Source of the DNA: Rhodopseudomonas pseudopalustris
GTDB lineage: Bacteria; Pseudomonadota; Alphaproteobacteria; Rhizobiales; Xanthobacteraceae
Assembly (NCBI RefSeq): GCF_900110435.1
Contig: NZ_FODT01000003.1
Location: 62,001 to 126,000, forward strand
DNA: 64,000 nt
Direction of reading: 5' to 3'
Made by a program: the position numbers and the translations under genes. Shown here piece after piece: positions 8,520 through 17,905 of the stretch (position 1 is the first letter of the stretch; the number at the start of each line of letters is the position of its first letter). The notes beneath the pieces are model-generated. The model was not told the origin of the DNA, made no database searches, and was given only the letters and a program-made list of their open reading frames with translations.

Positions 8520-9734
8520 GTGTCAGCCCCCCGCACAATCATCGTTGCTGGTGCGGGAATTGGCGGGCTGACGACGTCGCTCGCGCTCGCGGCAAAGGGC
8601 TTCCGAGTCATCAATCTGGAGAAGGCGGAACGGCTCGAGGAAGCCGGCGCCGGACTCCAGCTTTCCCCCAACGCCAGCCGCGTGCTGATCGATCTCGGTC
8701 TTGCCGGCCGGCTCGCGCAGCGCGCGATCGTGCCGGACGCGGTGACGGTGATGAGCGCGCGGACCGGCCGCGCGCTGGTGCGGCTGCCGCTCGGCGACGC
8801 CGCGGGCGCACGCGCCGGCGCGCCCTATTGGGTGATCCACCGCGCCGATTTGCAAGCCGCGCTCGAAGCGCAGGTCAACGCCCACCCGTCGATCGATCTG
8901 CGGCTCGGCTGCCGGTTCGAGGATTTCGCCAACGACGTCCACGGCGTCAGTATCGGCCATCGCTGCCGCGCCGAGCGCAGGCAGGACTCTGCGCTGGCGC
9001 TGATCGGCGCCGACGGCATCTGGTCGACGGTGCGCGGGAAATTGTTTCCGACGGCGCAGCCTCGTTTCAGCGGACTAATTGCCTGGCGCGGCACGGTCGA
9101 GGCCAAGGCGCTGCCGCAACGCGCCGCGCTCGCCGGCGTGCAGCTCTGGATGGGACCGGACGCGCATCTCGTGGTCTATCCGATCTCCGGCGGGCGGCTC
9201 GTCAATCTGGTGGCGATTGTTGCGGACGACTGGCGCCGCGAGGGTTGGAGCGCACCCGGCGACGCCCGTGACATCCAACGCCGGTTCGCCGCCGCCGGCT
9301 GGGCGTCCGCGGCGAGGCTGCTGATTGACTCGGTCGAAAACTGGAAGCGCTGGGCGCTGTTCGCGATGCCGGATGGCGGGGTGTGGACCGCGGGCTCGAC
9401 CGCGCTGCTCGGCGACGCGGCGCATGGAATGCTGCCGTTCGCAGCGCAGGGCGCGGGCATGGCGATCGAGGACGCCGCGGTGCTGGCGAAATGCCTCGGC
9501 GAAAGCCATGGCGCGGACGCTTCAAACGCCGCGCTCCCGGTTGCGGCGTCGCTCCAGCGCTACGCGCAGGCGCGCAGCGCGCGGGTGGCGCGGGTGCAGC
9601 GGCTGGCGCGGCAGAACGGCGGCATCTATCACCTCAAGGGTCCGATCGCACTGGCGCGCGATCTGGCGATGCAGGCGCTCGGCGGCGAACGGCTGCTGGC
9701 GCGGCAGAATTGGATCTACGACTGGCGGGCGTGA
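8520..9734 (+). CDS. FAD-dependent monooxygenase (salicylate hydroxylase/UbiH-like)
   Basis: This 404-residue class A flavoprotein monooxygenase uses NAD(P)H and O2 to hydroxylate an aromatic or related substrate. The N-terminal FAD-binding GAGIGG lies at residues 11-16, followed by EKAERLEEAGAGLQLSPNA, typical of the salicylate/6-hydroxynicotinate group. The second FAD motif GDAAHGMLPFAAQGAG begins near residue 298. The start is a GTG 7 bases after the zf-CHCC stop. The substrate cannot be told, and a role in ubiquinone hydroxylation is possible but unproven. Confidence 0.85.
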   Translation: MSAPRTIIVAGAGIGGLTTSLALAAKGFRVINLEKAERLEEAGAGLQLSPNASRVLIDLGLAGRLAQRAIVPDAVTVMSARTGRALVRLPLGDAAGARAGAPYWVIHRADLQAALEAQVNAHPSIDLRLGCRFEDFANDVHGVSIGHRCRAERRQDSALALIGADGIWSTVRGKLFPTAQPRFSGLIAWRGTVEAKALPQRAALAGVQLWMGPDAHLVVYPISGGRLVNLVAIVADDWRREGWSAPGDARDIQRRFAAAGWASAARLLIDSVENWKRWALFAMPDGGVWTAGSTALLGDAAHGMLPFAAQGAGMAIEDAAVLAKCLGESHGADASNAALPVAASLQRYAQARSARVARVQRLARQNGGIYHLKGPIALARDLAMQALGGERLLARQNWIYDWRA

Positions 9735-9782
9735 CGCACGGCGTCGCAACGTCGGGTTTCTGATCGCATCCGACCCCGAGTG

Positions 9783-10229
9783 TCAGCGTTTCGACGTGAC
9801 GCGGTCCGATCGTGCGGGGTCGCGGGCGCCGGACGGAGCCGCCACAGGCGCAGGCGGCTCCTCGACGCATTTGTTGTCGCGCCAGGTCTGCTCGGCGAGG
9901 CGCGATTGCGCCTTCAAGTTGATGTAGTCGTTGCGATAGGCGATCTCGGAGACGGCCGAACCGGCGACGCCGGTCTCCGCCTTGCGCATCAGCCCGTTCA
10001 GCTCGGCAAGGCGCGCGTCGAGCCCCTTTCGCTCGACCGCAAGCTGCGGGCAATTGAACAGCTCGTACTTCGCCGGATCGACGAACGCCTGCGATATCGC
10101 GCTATCGCCGATCACGGCGCAACCCGACAGACCGGCCCCGCCGGCCATCAGGACGGCGGACACCGCAAGCCGAATCCGGAACGGACGGCCGCGGCGATCG
10201 ATCATCAGACTGGGGCGCTGGTTCAGCAT
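9783..10229 (-). CDS. Putative lipoprotein of unknown function
   Basis: A 148-residue protein with a lipoprotein signal: basic n-region (RRGRPFRIR), hydrophobic core and lipobox LSGC with Cys37 as lipidation site. The mature part is mostly helical, with two cysteines (NCPQLAVERK and DNKCVEEP) and a proline-rich end. It contains a stretch around ERKGLDARLAELNGLMRKAE suggestive of a short coiled coil. The start could also be the ATG 8 codons in (10205). Function is unknown; envelope location is inferred from the lipobox. Confidence 0.75.
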   Translation of the reverse strand: MLNQRPSLMIDRRGRPFRIRLAVSAVLMAGGAGLSGCAVIGDSAISQAFVDPAKYELFNCPQLAVERKGLDARLAELNGLMRKAETGVAGSAVSEIAYRNDYINLKAQSRLAEQTWRDNKCVEEPPAPVAAPSGARDPARSDRVTSKR

Positions 10230-10435
10230 GGTGGCGGCGTCAGATCACGCGTCGGTGTCCGGAATGAGGCCGATTTCGCGCAAGGCCAGCGTCGGGCCCG
10301 CATGAGCCGACAGCATCGGAGACTCGTTAACGCTGACAATTGACAAAGCCCCTTTGAGACCAGCACTCATTGACTGAATCGATTCAACGCTATCTGTTCC
10401 CTGTGGAAATCACCATACTGGTTGAAGGACGAGGC

Positions 10436-11710
10436 ATGCACGGCCCGAATATCCGGCGCAGGATCGACAGCGAACCGGCGCGTTGTGGGACGGATTCGGC
10501 CCAGACACAACCCGCACCACAACCGACCGATCGCCCCGCTGCAGATCCATCCGCGACCGGAACCGCCCTGCCCGCCGCGCTCTCGATCGCTGTGGCGGCG
10601 AAGCTGTCGGACCTCCCGTTCTGGCCCGGGATCAGTGAAGCGACGCCCGGCCATCGCTTCGTGTTTCAATGCGCCGACGTGCTCGAGGTCTGGCGCGACA
10701 CCATCGGCGCGGCGCAGCGCGTGAAGCCGCTGTTCGTCGCCGTGACCACACAGGACGGCGCACCGCTGCTGCTGCTGCCGCTCGGGATCGAACGCCGCGA
10801 CGGACTGCGCGTGCTCGGCTTCCTCGACGGCACCGTCAGCGACTTCAACGCGCCGATCGTCTTCGCGCCCGCACAGCATTGGGACGGCGCTGCGATGCGT
10901 CGGCTGTGGGACGATCTGCAGCCGCATCTGCCGGCCTACGACATCGCGATCTTCCGCAAGATGCCCGAGACCATCGACGGGATCGCCAATCCCTTCCTGC
11001 ATCTGGCGACCGCGCGCAGCGCCCACGGCACGCATACGCTCAAACTGCCGGCGGACTGGTCGGCGGCTGCGCGCGACATCCTGCCCGACCTCTCGGATTC
11101 GCGCCGCAGGCTGCGCAAGCTCGACCGACTCGGCGCGACGGAGTTCCGCATCGCCGACAATGTCGACGAGGCGATCGCCTTCACGACGGCGGCGATGGCG
11201 ATGAAAGGCCGGCGGCTGGTCGACACGATCGGCGTCGACCGCTTCGCCAGCGAACCCGGCTACGCCGATTACTACGTCGAGATCACCCGCCGGCTGTTCG
11301 CAACCGGCGCCGTCCACGTCTCTGCGCTGATGATCGACGGCACGCCGCGCGCAGCGCATTGGGGCTTCGTGTTCGCCGGCCGGTTCTATCATCTGCTGAC
11401 GGCGTTCGACGTCGACGCGGCGTGGCGGCCCTACGCGCTCGGCCGGATGCACAATGAATTCCTGATGGAATGGAGCGCCAATGCGGGGCTCGCGACGTTC
11501 GATTTCGGCGTCGGCGACGAGCCGTACAAGACCGCCTACAGCAACGACTATCAGCAACTCGCCGATGCGATCCTGCCGCGCACGCTGATCGGCCACGCCT
11601 ATGGATGGCTGGTCGACCTGCGGCGCTATTCCGCGCGCACGATCCGCGCCTCCGCTTTCGCCACGACGGCCGAGCGCATCCGCCGCGATCTCAACAAATG
11701 GCGGAATTGA
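10436..11710 (+). CDS. CelD/BcsL-type GNAT acyltransferase
   Basis: The protein is about 424 residues from the ATG at 10436, which has AAGGACGAGG before it. An upstream GTG/ATG frame to 10370 lacks a ribosome site. The C-terminal two thirds resemble the Acetyltransf_6 domain of proteins annotated as 'involved in cellulose biosynthesis' (CelD/BcsL), with the pattern LRKLDRLG...AMKGRR...ALMIDGTPRAAHWGF...YALGRMHNEF...FDFGVGDEPYK. These are GNAT-fold transferases, often acting on envelope polysaccharide or lipid precursors. No cellulose genes are adjacent, so the acceptor is unknown. Confidence 0.8.
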   Translation: MHGPNIRRRIDSEPARCGTDSAQTQPAPQPTDRPAADPSATGTALPAALSIAVAAKLSDLPFWPGISEATPGHRFVFQCADVLEVWRDTIGAAQRVKPLFVAVTTQDGAPLLLLPLGIERRDGLRVLGFLDGTVSDFNAPIVFAPAQHWDGAAMRRLWDDLQPHLPAYDIAIFRKMPETIDGIANPFLHLATARSAHGTHTLKLPADWSAAARDILPDLSDSRRRLRKLDRLGATEFRIADNVDEAIAFTTAAMAMKGRRLVDTIGVDRFASEPGYADYYVEITRRLFATGAVHVSALMIDGTPRAAHWGFVFAGRFYHLLTAFDVDAAWRPYALGRMHNEFLMEWSANAGLATFDFGVGDEPYKTAYSNDYQQLADAILPRTLIGHAYGWLVDLRRYSARTIRASAFATTAERIRRDLNKWRN

Positions 11711-11859
11711 AATCAGCAGTGAGCAAGGGACGCGCACCGATCGCTGCGTGAACGGGACACGCGGGCGGTGCCGCATCGCGATGCTGAAGCTGATCAGAAA
11801 GTACTGCTTCGCCGGGCGAGGACATGCCGCGCTGTGCAAAGCATTGACTTCGATGCCTG

Positions 11860-11946
11860 TGGTGCGGACGGCGGGGGTCGAACCCGCACGACGTTGCCAT
11901 CGAGGGATTTTAAGTCCCTTGCGTCTACCAGTTCCGCCACGTCCGC
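11860..11946 (-). tRNA. tRNA-Leu (anticodon UAA)
   Basis: Read on the minus strand from 11946 to 11860, the gene has the acceptor stem GCGGACG pairing with CGTCCGC. The anticodon arm is AGGGA-CTTAAAA-TCCCT (anticodon UAA). It also has the long class II variable arm expected of leucine tRNAs and a GGTTCGACCC T-arm. The discriminator A and the CCA end are encoded (11860-11863). The 87-base length including CCA is normal. Confidence 0.95.
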
Positions 11947-12243
11947 ATCCGGCCGCCGGGTCGCAACGGATGCGACCGCAATGGTCAGGTCCAGGCGGGC
12001 GGCGATGCACGCCGCGTTCCGCGCCAGATCGCCGCATTCATAATCGAGGTGGCGCGGCAACGCAAAGCGGGGTTGCGTCAGCGAAGCGGCTTTCGCGGCT
12101 TGGCGCTTTGACATCGCCCCGCAATATCGGCTGAGATGCCGCCCGGCGCCCTGCGGCCCGTGCGGATCGTCGCTGCCCGATCCCTGCCGGTCCTTGCCTG
12201 CAGATCGCCCTAACGTGTCCCGAACCCCCAGGGTGACCTCAGC

Positions 12244-13419
12244 ATGCCGACGATCGACCGCATCGATGCCTTCGCCGACGAACTGACCGCGATCCGCCGC
12301 GATCTGCATATGCATCCGGAGATCGGCTTCGAGGAGGTCCGCACCTCCAACATGGTCGCCGAGAAGCTCGACGAATGGGGCATCGAGGTGCATCGCGGGC
12401 TCGGCGGCACTGGCGTGGTCGGCGTGCTCAAGGGCAAGGGCAATAGCGGCCGCCGGATCGGCCTGCGCGCCGACATGGACGCGCTGCCGATGGAGGAGCA
12501 CACCAACCTGCCGTGGCGCTCGACCATCCCCGGCCGCTTCCACGGCTGTGGCCATGACGGCCACACCACGATGTTGTTGGGAACCGCGCGGTATCTCGCC
12601 GAGACCCGGAATTTCGACGGCACGGTGCATTTCATCTTCCAACCGGCCGAAGAAGGGCTCGGCGGCGCGCGCGCGATGATCAAGGACGGGCTGTTCCAGA
12701 AATTTCCGTGTGACGAACTCTACGGCCTGCACAACGCGCCCGATCTGGCGCATGGCGAGGTCGCGATCCTGCCCGGACCGGCGATGGCGGGCGCCGACTT
12801 TTTCGACATCACCATCTCGGGCTACGGCGCGCATGGCGCGATGCCGGAGCGCTCCAAGGACCCGGTGGTGATCGCGATGACGCTCGGCCAGGCGCTGCAG
12901 ACCATCGTCAGCCGCAACGTCGATCCGCTGCACTCGGCGGTGCTGTCGATCACCCAGATTCATTCCGGCTCGGCCTACAATGTGATTCCCGGCGAAGCGC
13001 GGCTCGCCGGCACCGTCCGTGCGTTCTCCGACGACATCCGCAAGCTGGTGCGCGAGCGAATGCGCGCGCTCGCCGCCGGCATCGCAGCGGCGTTCGACGT
13101 CGAGATCAGCGTCGACATCCGCGACATCTTCAGCGTGCTGGTGAACCAGCAGGAGCAGAGCGACGTGGTCGCTACGGTCGCGCGCGGCGTGGTCGGCGAC
13201 GCCAACGTCAAGCTGCGCGAGCAGCCGAAAATGGGTAGCGAGGATTTCGCCGACATGCTGCAGACGATCCCCGGCGCGTATTTCTGGATCGGCCATGACG
13301 GCGACGTACCGGTGCACAATCCCGGCTACGTGCTCGACGACAAAATCCTGCCGATCGGCGCCAGCATGTTCGCGCGCATCATCGAAACCCGGCTGCCGGC
13401 GGGCGCCTCACATGTCTGA
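12244..13419 (+). CDS. M20 family amidohydrolase (hippurate hydrolase/IAA-amino acid hydrolase type)
   Basis: This di-metal amidohydrolase of 391 residues cleaves N-acyl amino acids. The metal-binding elements of the M20D group are clear: RADMDALP (75-82), HGCGHDGH with Cys102 and His104, PAEEG with Glu136/137, and GLHN with His163. The dimerisation lid domain follows (about 185-300). Its last eight bases overlap the start of the amidase gene, so the two are translationally coupled and may act on related amide substrates. It is cytoplasmic (no signal peptide). Confidence 0.92.
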   Translation: MPTIDRIDAFADELTAIRRDLHMHPEIGFEEVRTSNMVAEKLDEWGIEVHRGLGGTGVVGVLKGKGNSGRRIGLRADMDALPMEEHTNLPWRSTIPGRFHGCGHDGHTTMLLGTARYLAETRNFDGTVHFIFQPAEEGLGGARAMIKDGLFQKFPCDELYGLHNAPDLAHGEVAILPGPAMAGADFFDITISGYGAHGAMPERSKDPVVIAMTLGQALQTIVSRNVDPLHSAVLSITQIHSGSAYNVIPGEARLAGTVRAFSDDIRKLVRERMRALAAGIAAAFDVEISVDIRDIFSVLVNQQEQSDVVATVARGVVGDANVKLREQPKMGSEDFADMLQTIPGAYFWIGHDGDVPVHNPGYVLDDKILPIGASMFARIIETRLPAGASHV

Positions 13420-14827
13420 CGGCGTGATGAACAAGGCCACCGCGCTGCACGCGCTCTCCGCCACCGAACTGCTCGCCGGCTACTACGCCAAGCAGTTCTC
13501 GCCGCTCGACGTGATCGACGATGTGATCGCGCAAATCGCGCGCTGGGAGCCACACATCAAGGCGCTGTACGCGTTCGATCCCGACGGCGCGCGCGCCGTG
13601 GCGAAGGCCTCCACCGAACGCTGGCGCAACAGCGACCCGATCGGCCCGCTCGACGGCGTGCCGGTGACGATCAAGGAGAACCTCGCGACGCAAGGCACGC
13701 CGGTGCCGCTCGGCGCGGCGACGACGGGGCTCGCGCCGGCGCCGGCCGATGCGCCGCCTTCGGCGCGGCTGCGCGAAGCGGGTGCGGTGATCTATTCCAA
13801 GACCACGATGCCGGATTTCGGGATGTTGTCGTCGGGGCTGTCGAGCTTCCACGGCATCACGCGCAATCCCTGGGATCTGACGCAGAACACCGGCGGCTCG
13901 TCCTCGGGCGCCGGCGCGGCCGGCGCTGCGGGCTACGGGCCGCTGCATCTCGGCAGCGATATCGGCGGCTCGGTGCGGCTGCCGGCGAACTGGTGCGGCC
14001 TGTTCGCGCTGAAGCCGAGCCTCGGCCGCGTGCCGATCGATCCGCCTTATGTCGGCCGCTGCGCCGGGCCGATGACCCGCACCGTCGACGACGCCGCGCT
14101 GATGATGAGCGTGCTGTCGCAGCCCGATGCGCGTGACGGCATGAGCCTGCCGCCGCACGATTTCGCGTGGCACGATCTGGCGATCGATCTGCGCGGAAAG
14201 AAACTCGGGCTCGTCACCGATCTCGGCTTCGGGCTGGCGCTTGAGGACGAGGTGCGCGACGTCGTGGTGAAAGCCGCGCGCGCATTCGAGGCGCAAGGCG
14301 CGATCGTGCAGGAGGTTCAACTCGGCTTCACCCGCGCGATGATGGACGGGCTCGACAATTTCTGGCGGGCGCGGCTCTGGGACGATCTCGCACAGCTCAG
14401 CGACGAACAGCGCAGTCAGGTGCTGCCTTACATCTATCGCTGGGCCGAGCGAGGCGCGCAGCTGACCGGCGTCGAGGTTATGCGCGGCTTCAACATGACG
14501 ATGGCGGTCCGCGCGATCGGCGCGGAGCTGTTCGCGGATATCGACTACCTGATCTCGCCAGTCGCGCCGGTCGTCAGTTTTCCCGCCGAGCGCGCCTCGC
14601 CGCTCGACGATCCCGACAAACCGTTCGATCACATCCTCTATACCGTGCCATGGAATATGGCCGAGAACCCGGCCGCGTCGATCAATGGCGGCTACAGCGC
14701 GAAGGGCTTTCCGATCGGCGTGCAGATCGTCGGACGCAGGTTCGACGATCTCGGCGTCCTCAAAATGGCAAAAGCGTTCGAAGGCCTGCGCGGCCGACAG
14801 CTTCCATGGCCCGAGCCGCCGCGCTGA
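13412..14827 (+). CDS. Amidase (amidase-signature family)
   Basis: This is a 471-residue amidase-signature hydrolase with the Ser-cisSer-Lys triad visible: Lys88 (VTIKEN), cis-Ser163 in GGSSSGAG and nucleophile Ser187 in DIGGSVRLPA, 24 residues apart as expected. It hydrolyses a carboxamide to acid plus ammonia; the exact substrate is unknown. The ATG at 13412 overlaps the end of the M20 amidohydrolase gene by 8 bases. A GatA role is unlikely because no gatB/gatC neighbours are present and the partner is an amidohydrolase. Confidence 0.9.
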   Translation: MSDGVMNKATALHALSATELLAGYYAKQFSPLDVIDDVIAQIARWEPHIKALYAFDPDGARAVAKASTERWRNSDPIGPLDGVPVTIKENLATQGTPVPLGAATTGLAPAPADAPPSARLREAGAVIYSKTTMPDFGMLSSGLSSFHGITRNPWDLTQNTGGSSSGAGAAGAAGYGPLHLGSDIGGSVRLPANWCGLFALKPSLGRVPIDPPYVGRCAGPMTRTVDDAALMMSVLSQPDARDGMSLPPHDFAWHDLAIDLRGKKLGLVTDLGFGLALEDEVRDVVVKAARAFEAQGAIVQEVQLGFTRAMMDGLDNFWRARLWDDLAQLSDEQRSQVLPYIYRWAERGAQLTGVEVMRGFNMTMAVRAIGAELFADIDYLISPVAPVVSFPAERASPLDDPDKPFDHILYTVPWNMAENPAASINGGYSAKGFPIGVQIVGRRFDDLGVLKMAKAFEGLRGRQLPWPEPPR

Positions 14828-14868
14828 ACGTCCGAGCTTGACCAACACACCGCGCACCAACTAACCAT

Positions 14869-14971
14869 CGTCATTCCGGGGCGCCGCACAGCGGCGAACC
14901 CGGAATCCATAACCAATGCAGGGGATATGGATTCCGGGCCTGCGCGCAACGGCGCGCATCCCGGAATGACG
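14869..14971. repeat. Intergenic palindromic repeat, family 1 (CGTCATTCCGG), copy 1
   Basis: Outer arms CGTCATTCCGGG and CCCGGAATGACG flank an inner inverted pair GGAATCCATA/TATGGATTCC with GC-rich hairpins between. It lies between the amidase and an enoyl-CoA hydratase gene. The layout recurs at 36374, 42896, 44992 and 49784, and a shorter single unit lies at 15913. Confidence 0.9.
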
Positions 14972-15017
14972 CGACGAGAGGCTTCAACAAGAATAACAAC
15001 GGGCGAAGGAAACACCC

Positions 15018-15908
15018 ATGACGTTCGAGACGATCAAATACGAGGTCGCCGACCAGATCCTGACCATCACGCTGAACCGGCCCGAGAAGCTGAACGCGTT
15101 CAATGCGGCGATGCAGACCGAGCTGATCGAGGCGTTCGACAAGGCCGACGCCGACGACGACATTCGCGCCATCATCGTCACCGGCGAAGGCCGCGCGTTC
15201 TGCGCCGGCGCGGATCTATCCTCGGGCGCCGACACTTTCGATCGCGACGCGCGCCGCGGTCCGGTGAAGCGTCATGCCGACGGCGCCGCCGACTATAGCG
15301 ACCCGCAGGTGCGCGACGGCGGCGGCCAGGTGACGCTGCGCATCTTCAAATGCCTGAAGCCGGTGATCGCGGCCGTGAACGGCCCCGCGGTCGGCATCGG
15401 CGTCACCATGCAACTCGCGATGGACATCCGCATCGCCTCGGAGGCTGCGCGGTTCGGATTCGTGTTCTCACAGCGCGGCATCGTCCCGGAAGCGGCGTCG
15501 AGCTGGTTCCTGCCGCGCATCGTCGGCATCAGCCAAGCCTTGGAGTGGTGCTACACCGGCCGCGTCTTCCCGGCGCAGGAAGCGCTCGCAGGCAAACTCG
15601 TCAGCCGCGTCGTGCCCGCCGATCAGTTGCTGGAGACCGCCCGTACGCTCGCGAAGGAAATCGCCGCGAAGACCGCGCCGGTCTCGGTCGCGCTGATCCG
15701 GCAGATGATGTGGCGGATGCTCGGAGCCGACGATCCGATGGAAGCGCACAAGATCGACAGCCGCGGCATCTACGAGCGCGGCCGCTCCGACGACGTCAAG
15801 GAAGGCGTCACCTCGTTCCTGGAAAAACGCCCGGCGCAATTCAAGAACAAGGTCTCTGCCGACATGCCCGCATATTTCCCGTGGTGGGACGAGCGGGAGT
15901 ATAAGTAA
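15018..15908 (+). CDS. Enoyl-CoA hydratase/isomerase family protein
   Basis: This 296-residue crotonase-fold enzyme probably hydrates a 2-enoyl-CoA in a fatty or branched acid pathway. CoA-ester oxyanion-hole segments are present (GEGRAFCAGADLSS near 56-69; NGPAVGIGVTMQLA near 121-134). One catalytic glutamate is seen as Glu158 (RGIVPEAAS). The protein is slightly longer than classic hydratases because of an insert at about 72-105 (RDARRGPVKRHADGAADY). It is followed by a short family 1 repeat and converges on the acyl-CoA synthetase gene. Confidence 0.88.
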   Translation: MTFETIKYEVADQILTITLNRPEKLNAFNAAMQTELIEAFDKADADDDIRAIIVTGEGRAFCAGADLSSGADTFDRDARRGPVKRHADGAADYSDPQVRDGGGQVTLRIFKCLKPVIAAVNGPAVGIGVTMQLAMDIRIASEAARFGFVFSQRGIVPEAASSWFLPRIVGISQALEWCYTGRVFPAQEALAGKLVSRVVPADQLLETARTLAKEIAAKTAPVSVALIRQMMWRMLGADDPMEAHKIDSRGIYERGRSDDVKEGVTSFLEKRPAQFKNKVSADMPAYFPWWDEREYK

Positions 15909-15912
15909 CAAT

Positions 15913-15957
15913 CGTCATTCGGGGATGCGCGCACCCGCGCGCAGACCCGGAATGACG
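15913..15957. repeat. Family 1 palindromic repeat, short single-unit copy
   Basis: One palindromic unit (CGTCATTC ... AATGACG) surrounds a GC-rich hairpin (GATGCGCGCACCCGCGCGC). It sits between the convergent genes ending at 15908 and 15985 and may also serve as a bidirectional 3'-end structure. Confidence 0.75.
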
Positions 15958-15984
15958 AACGAGAGGTGGACGCGCGACGCGCCC

Positions 15985-17706
15985 TCACCCCTCCTTCGCA
16001 GGCGCGGCTTTCAACTCCGGAAAATCCTCTTCGCGATACTCGACGCCACGCAGGGTGTCGGCGCGGTCGTCGTCGTGTTCGAGGCGACGCAGATGCACGC
16101 GGCGGATCTTGCCGGAGATCGTCTTCGGCAGTTCGGTCACCAACTCGAGCTTGCGGATGCGCTTGAACGGCGCCAGACGTCGCTGCATGTGGCGGAAGAT
16201 CGACAGCGCCGTGTCGCGCGAGCGCTCGGCGTCGGCCGTGAGCAGCACATAGGCTTTCGGAATGGCCAGCTTGATCGCATCGGGGCTCGGGACCACAGCG
16301 GCTTCGGCGACGGCCTCGTGTTCGAGCAGGATGCTCTCCAGCTCGAACGGGCTGATCCGGTAGTCCGACGATTTGAAGACGTCATCGGTCCGACCGACGA
16401 AGGTGAGATAACCGTCGTCATCGGCGAATGCCACGTCGCCGCTGCGATAGATATCGCCCTCGGCGCCCGACAATTTGCCGCCTTCGCCCTGATAGCCCTG
16501 CATCAAGCCGGCCGGGCGCGCATCGCCGAGCGCCAGCGTGATCTCGCCTTCCTTCGCGGGATGGCCGTCGGCGTCGGTGATCCTGACGACGTAGCCCGGC
16601 AGCGGCCGGCCCATCGAGCCGATCTTCACGGGCTGGCCGGGCGAATTGCCGACCATCGCGGTGGTCTCGGTCTGGCCGTAGCCGTCGCGGATCGTGGCGC
16701 CCCATGCCGCGTTGACCTGATCGATCACTTCCGGATTGAGCGGCTCGCCGGCGCCGCACACTTCGCGCAGGCTCACCTTGTAGTCGGCGAGCTTCTCCTG
16801 AATGAACATCCGCCACACCGTGGGCGGCGCGCACAGTGTGGTGACGCCACAGCGGCCGATCGTCGCGAGCAGACTCTTGGCGTCGAACCGCGGCTGGTTG
16901 ACCACGAACACGGTGGCGCCGGCGTTCCACGGCGCGAAGAAACAACTCCAGGCGTGCTTGGCCCAGCCTGGCGACGAAATGTTGAGATGGACGTCGCCCG
17001 GCTGCAGACCGAGCCAGAACATCGTCGACAGCGCGCCGACCGGATAAGAGCGCTGACTGTGCCGCACCAGTTTCGGCTTCGCCGTGGTGCCGGAGGTGAA
17101 GTACAGCAGCATCGGATCGTCGGCCTGGGTCGGCCCATCCGGCGTGAAGCTGTCGGATTGCTGCGAGGCCTCGTCGTAACCACGCCAGCCGTCCTGCGGG
17201 CTGCCGACCACGATGCGGATGAGGTCATCGCCGCCGAGATCGGCGAATTTCGCCACCTGATCGGGCGCTGCGACCACCGCCTTGGCGGCGCCGCGGTCGA
17301 GCCGGTCGCGTAATTCGTCGGGCGTCAGCAGCGTGGTCGCCGGGATCACCACGATTCCGAGCTTGATCGCCGCCAGCATCGTCTCCCACAGCGGCACGAC
17401 GTTGCCGAGCAGCAGCAGCAGATGATCGCCGCGTTTCAGGCCCTGCGCGCGCAGATAGTTCGCGACCTGATTGGAGCGCTTCGACATCGTCGCAAAGCTC
17501 GGCTTGAGCTCGACGCCGGTGATGCCGTCGACGATCCACAGCGCGGCGCGATCACGGCTGTCGGCGTTGGTCGCGAGTTCGGCGTCGAACCAGTCGAGCG
17601 CCCAGTTGAACGGCGCCGGATCCGGCCAGCGGAAGCCGGCGACGGCCGCGGCGTAGTCGGTCCGATGTTCGAGTAGAAAGGCACGGGCTTGCTGGAAGGT
17701 GGTCAT
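15985..17706 (-). CDS. Acyl-CoA synthetase (AMP-forming, AcsM/benzoate-ligase-like)
   Basis: This 573-residue ANL-superfamily ligase activates a carboxylic acid to its CoA thioester via an acyl-adenylate. The phosphate-binding loop YFTSGTTAKPK, the A5 motif DGYGQTETT, the hinge region SGDVAFADDDGYLTFVGRTDDV and the catalytic lysine in TISGKIRR are all present. The arrangement resembles medium-chain (ACSM) and aromatic acid ligases more than acetyl-CoA synthetase. The start at 17706 has GAGGGC before it; a longer frame to 17733 adds nine residues of no family resemblance. Confidence 0.9.
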   Translation of the reverse strand: MTTFQQARAFLLEHRTDYAAAVAGFRWPDPAPFNWALDWFDAELATNADSRDRAALWIVDGITGVELKPSFATMSKRSNQVANYLRAQGLKRGDHLLLLLGNVVPLWETMLAAIKLGIVVIPATTLLTPDELRDRLDRGAAKAVVAAPDQVAKFADLGGDDLIRIVVGSPQDGWRGYDEASQQSDSFTPDGPTQADDPMLLYFTSGTTAKPKLVRHSQRSYPVGALSTMFWLGLQPGDVHLNISSPGWAKHAWSCFFAPWNAGATVFVVNQPRFDAKSLLATIGRCGVTTLCAPPTVWRMFIQEKLADYKVSLREVCGAGEPLNPEVIDQVNAAWGATIRDGYGQTETTAMVGNSPGQPVKIGSMGRPLPGYVVRITDADGHPAKEGEITLALGDARPAGLMQGYQGEGGKLSGAEGDIYRSGDVAFADDDGYLTFVGRTDDVFKSSDYRISPFELESILLEHEAVAEAAVVPSPDAIKLAIPKAYVLLTADAERSRDTALSIFRHMQRRLAPFKRIRKLELVTELPKTISGKIRRVHLRRLEHDDDRADTLRGVEYREEDFPELKAAPAKEG

Positions 17707-17749
17707 GGCGCCCTCATTAAAAAGCAACAGCATCGGCTATGCTAACCAG

Positions 17750-17872
17750 CGTCATCCTGAGGAGCCGGGCCTGGCCCGCAGGGCGAAGCCCGGCGTCTCG
17801 AAGGATGGGCCGCTTGCGCTTGTGTCCGCATCCGTCGAGGCTCGCCCTGCGGGCGAGCGCCTCAGGATGACG
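17750..17872. repeat. Intergenic repeat, family 2 (GTCATCCTGAGG ... CCTCAGGATGAC), copy 1
   Basis: Arms CGTCATCCTGAGG and CCTCAGGATGACG enclose several GC hairpins and the segment TCTCGAAGGATGGGCC. It is a different family from the CGTCATTCCGG repeats; related copies lie near 27718 and 38901. It fills the gap between the acyl-CoA synthetase and mmsB, and no gene is seen in it. Confidence 0.85.
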
Positions 17873-17905
17873 GCTCTGTGCCCACGGCACGCGACAGAGG
17901 CGAAA

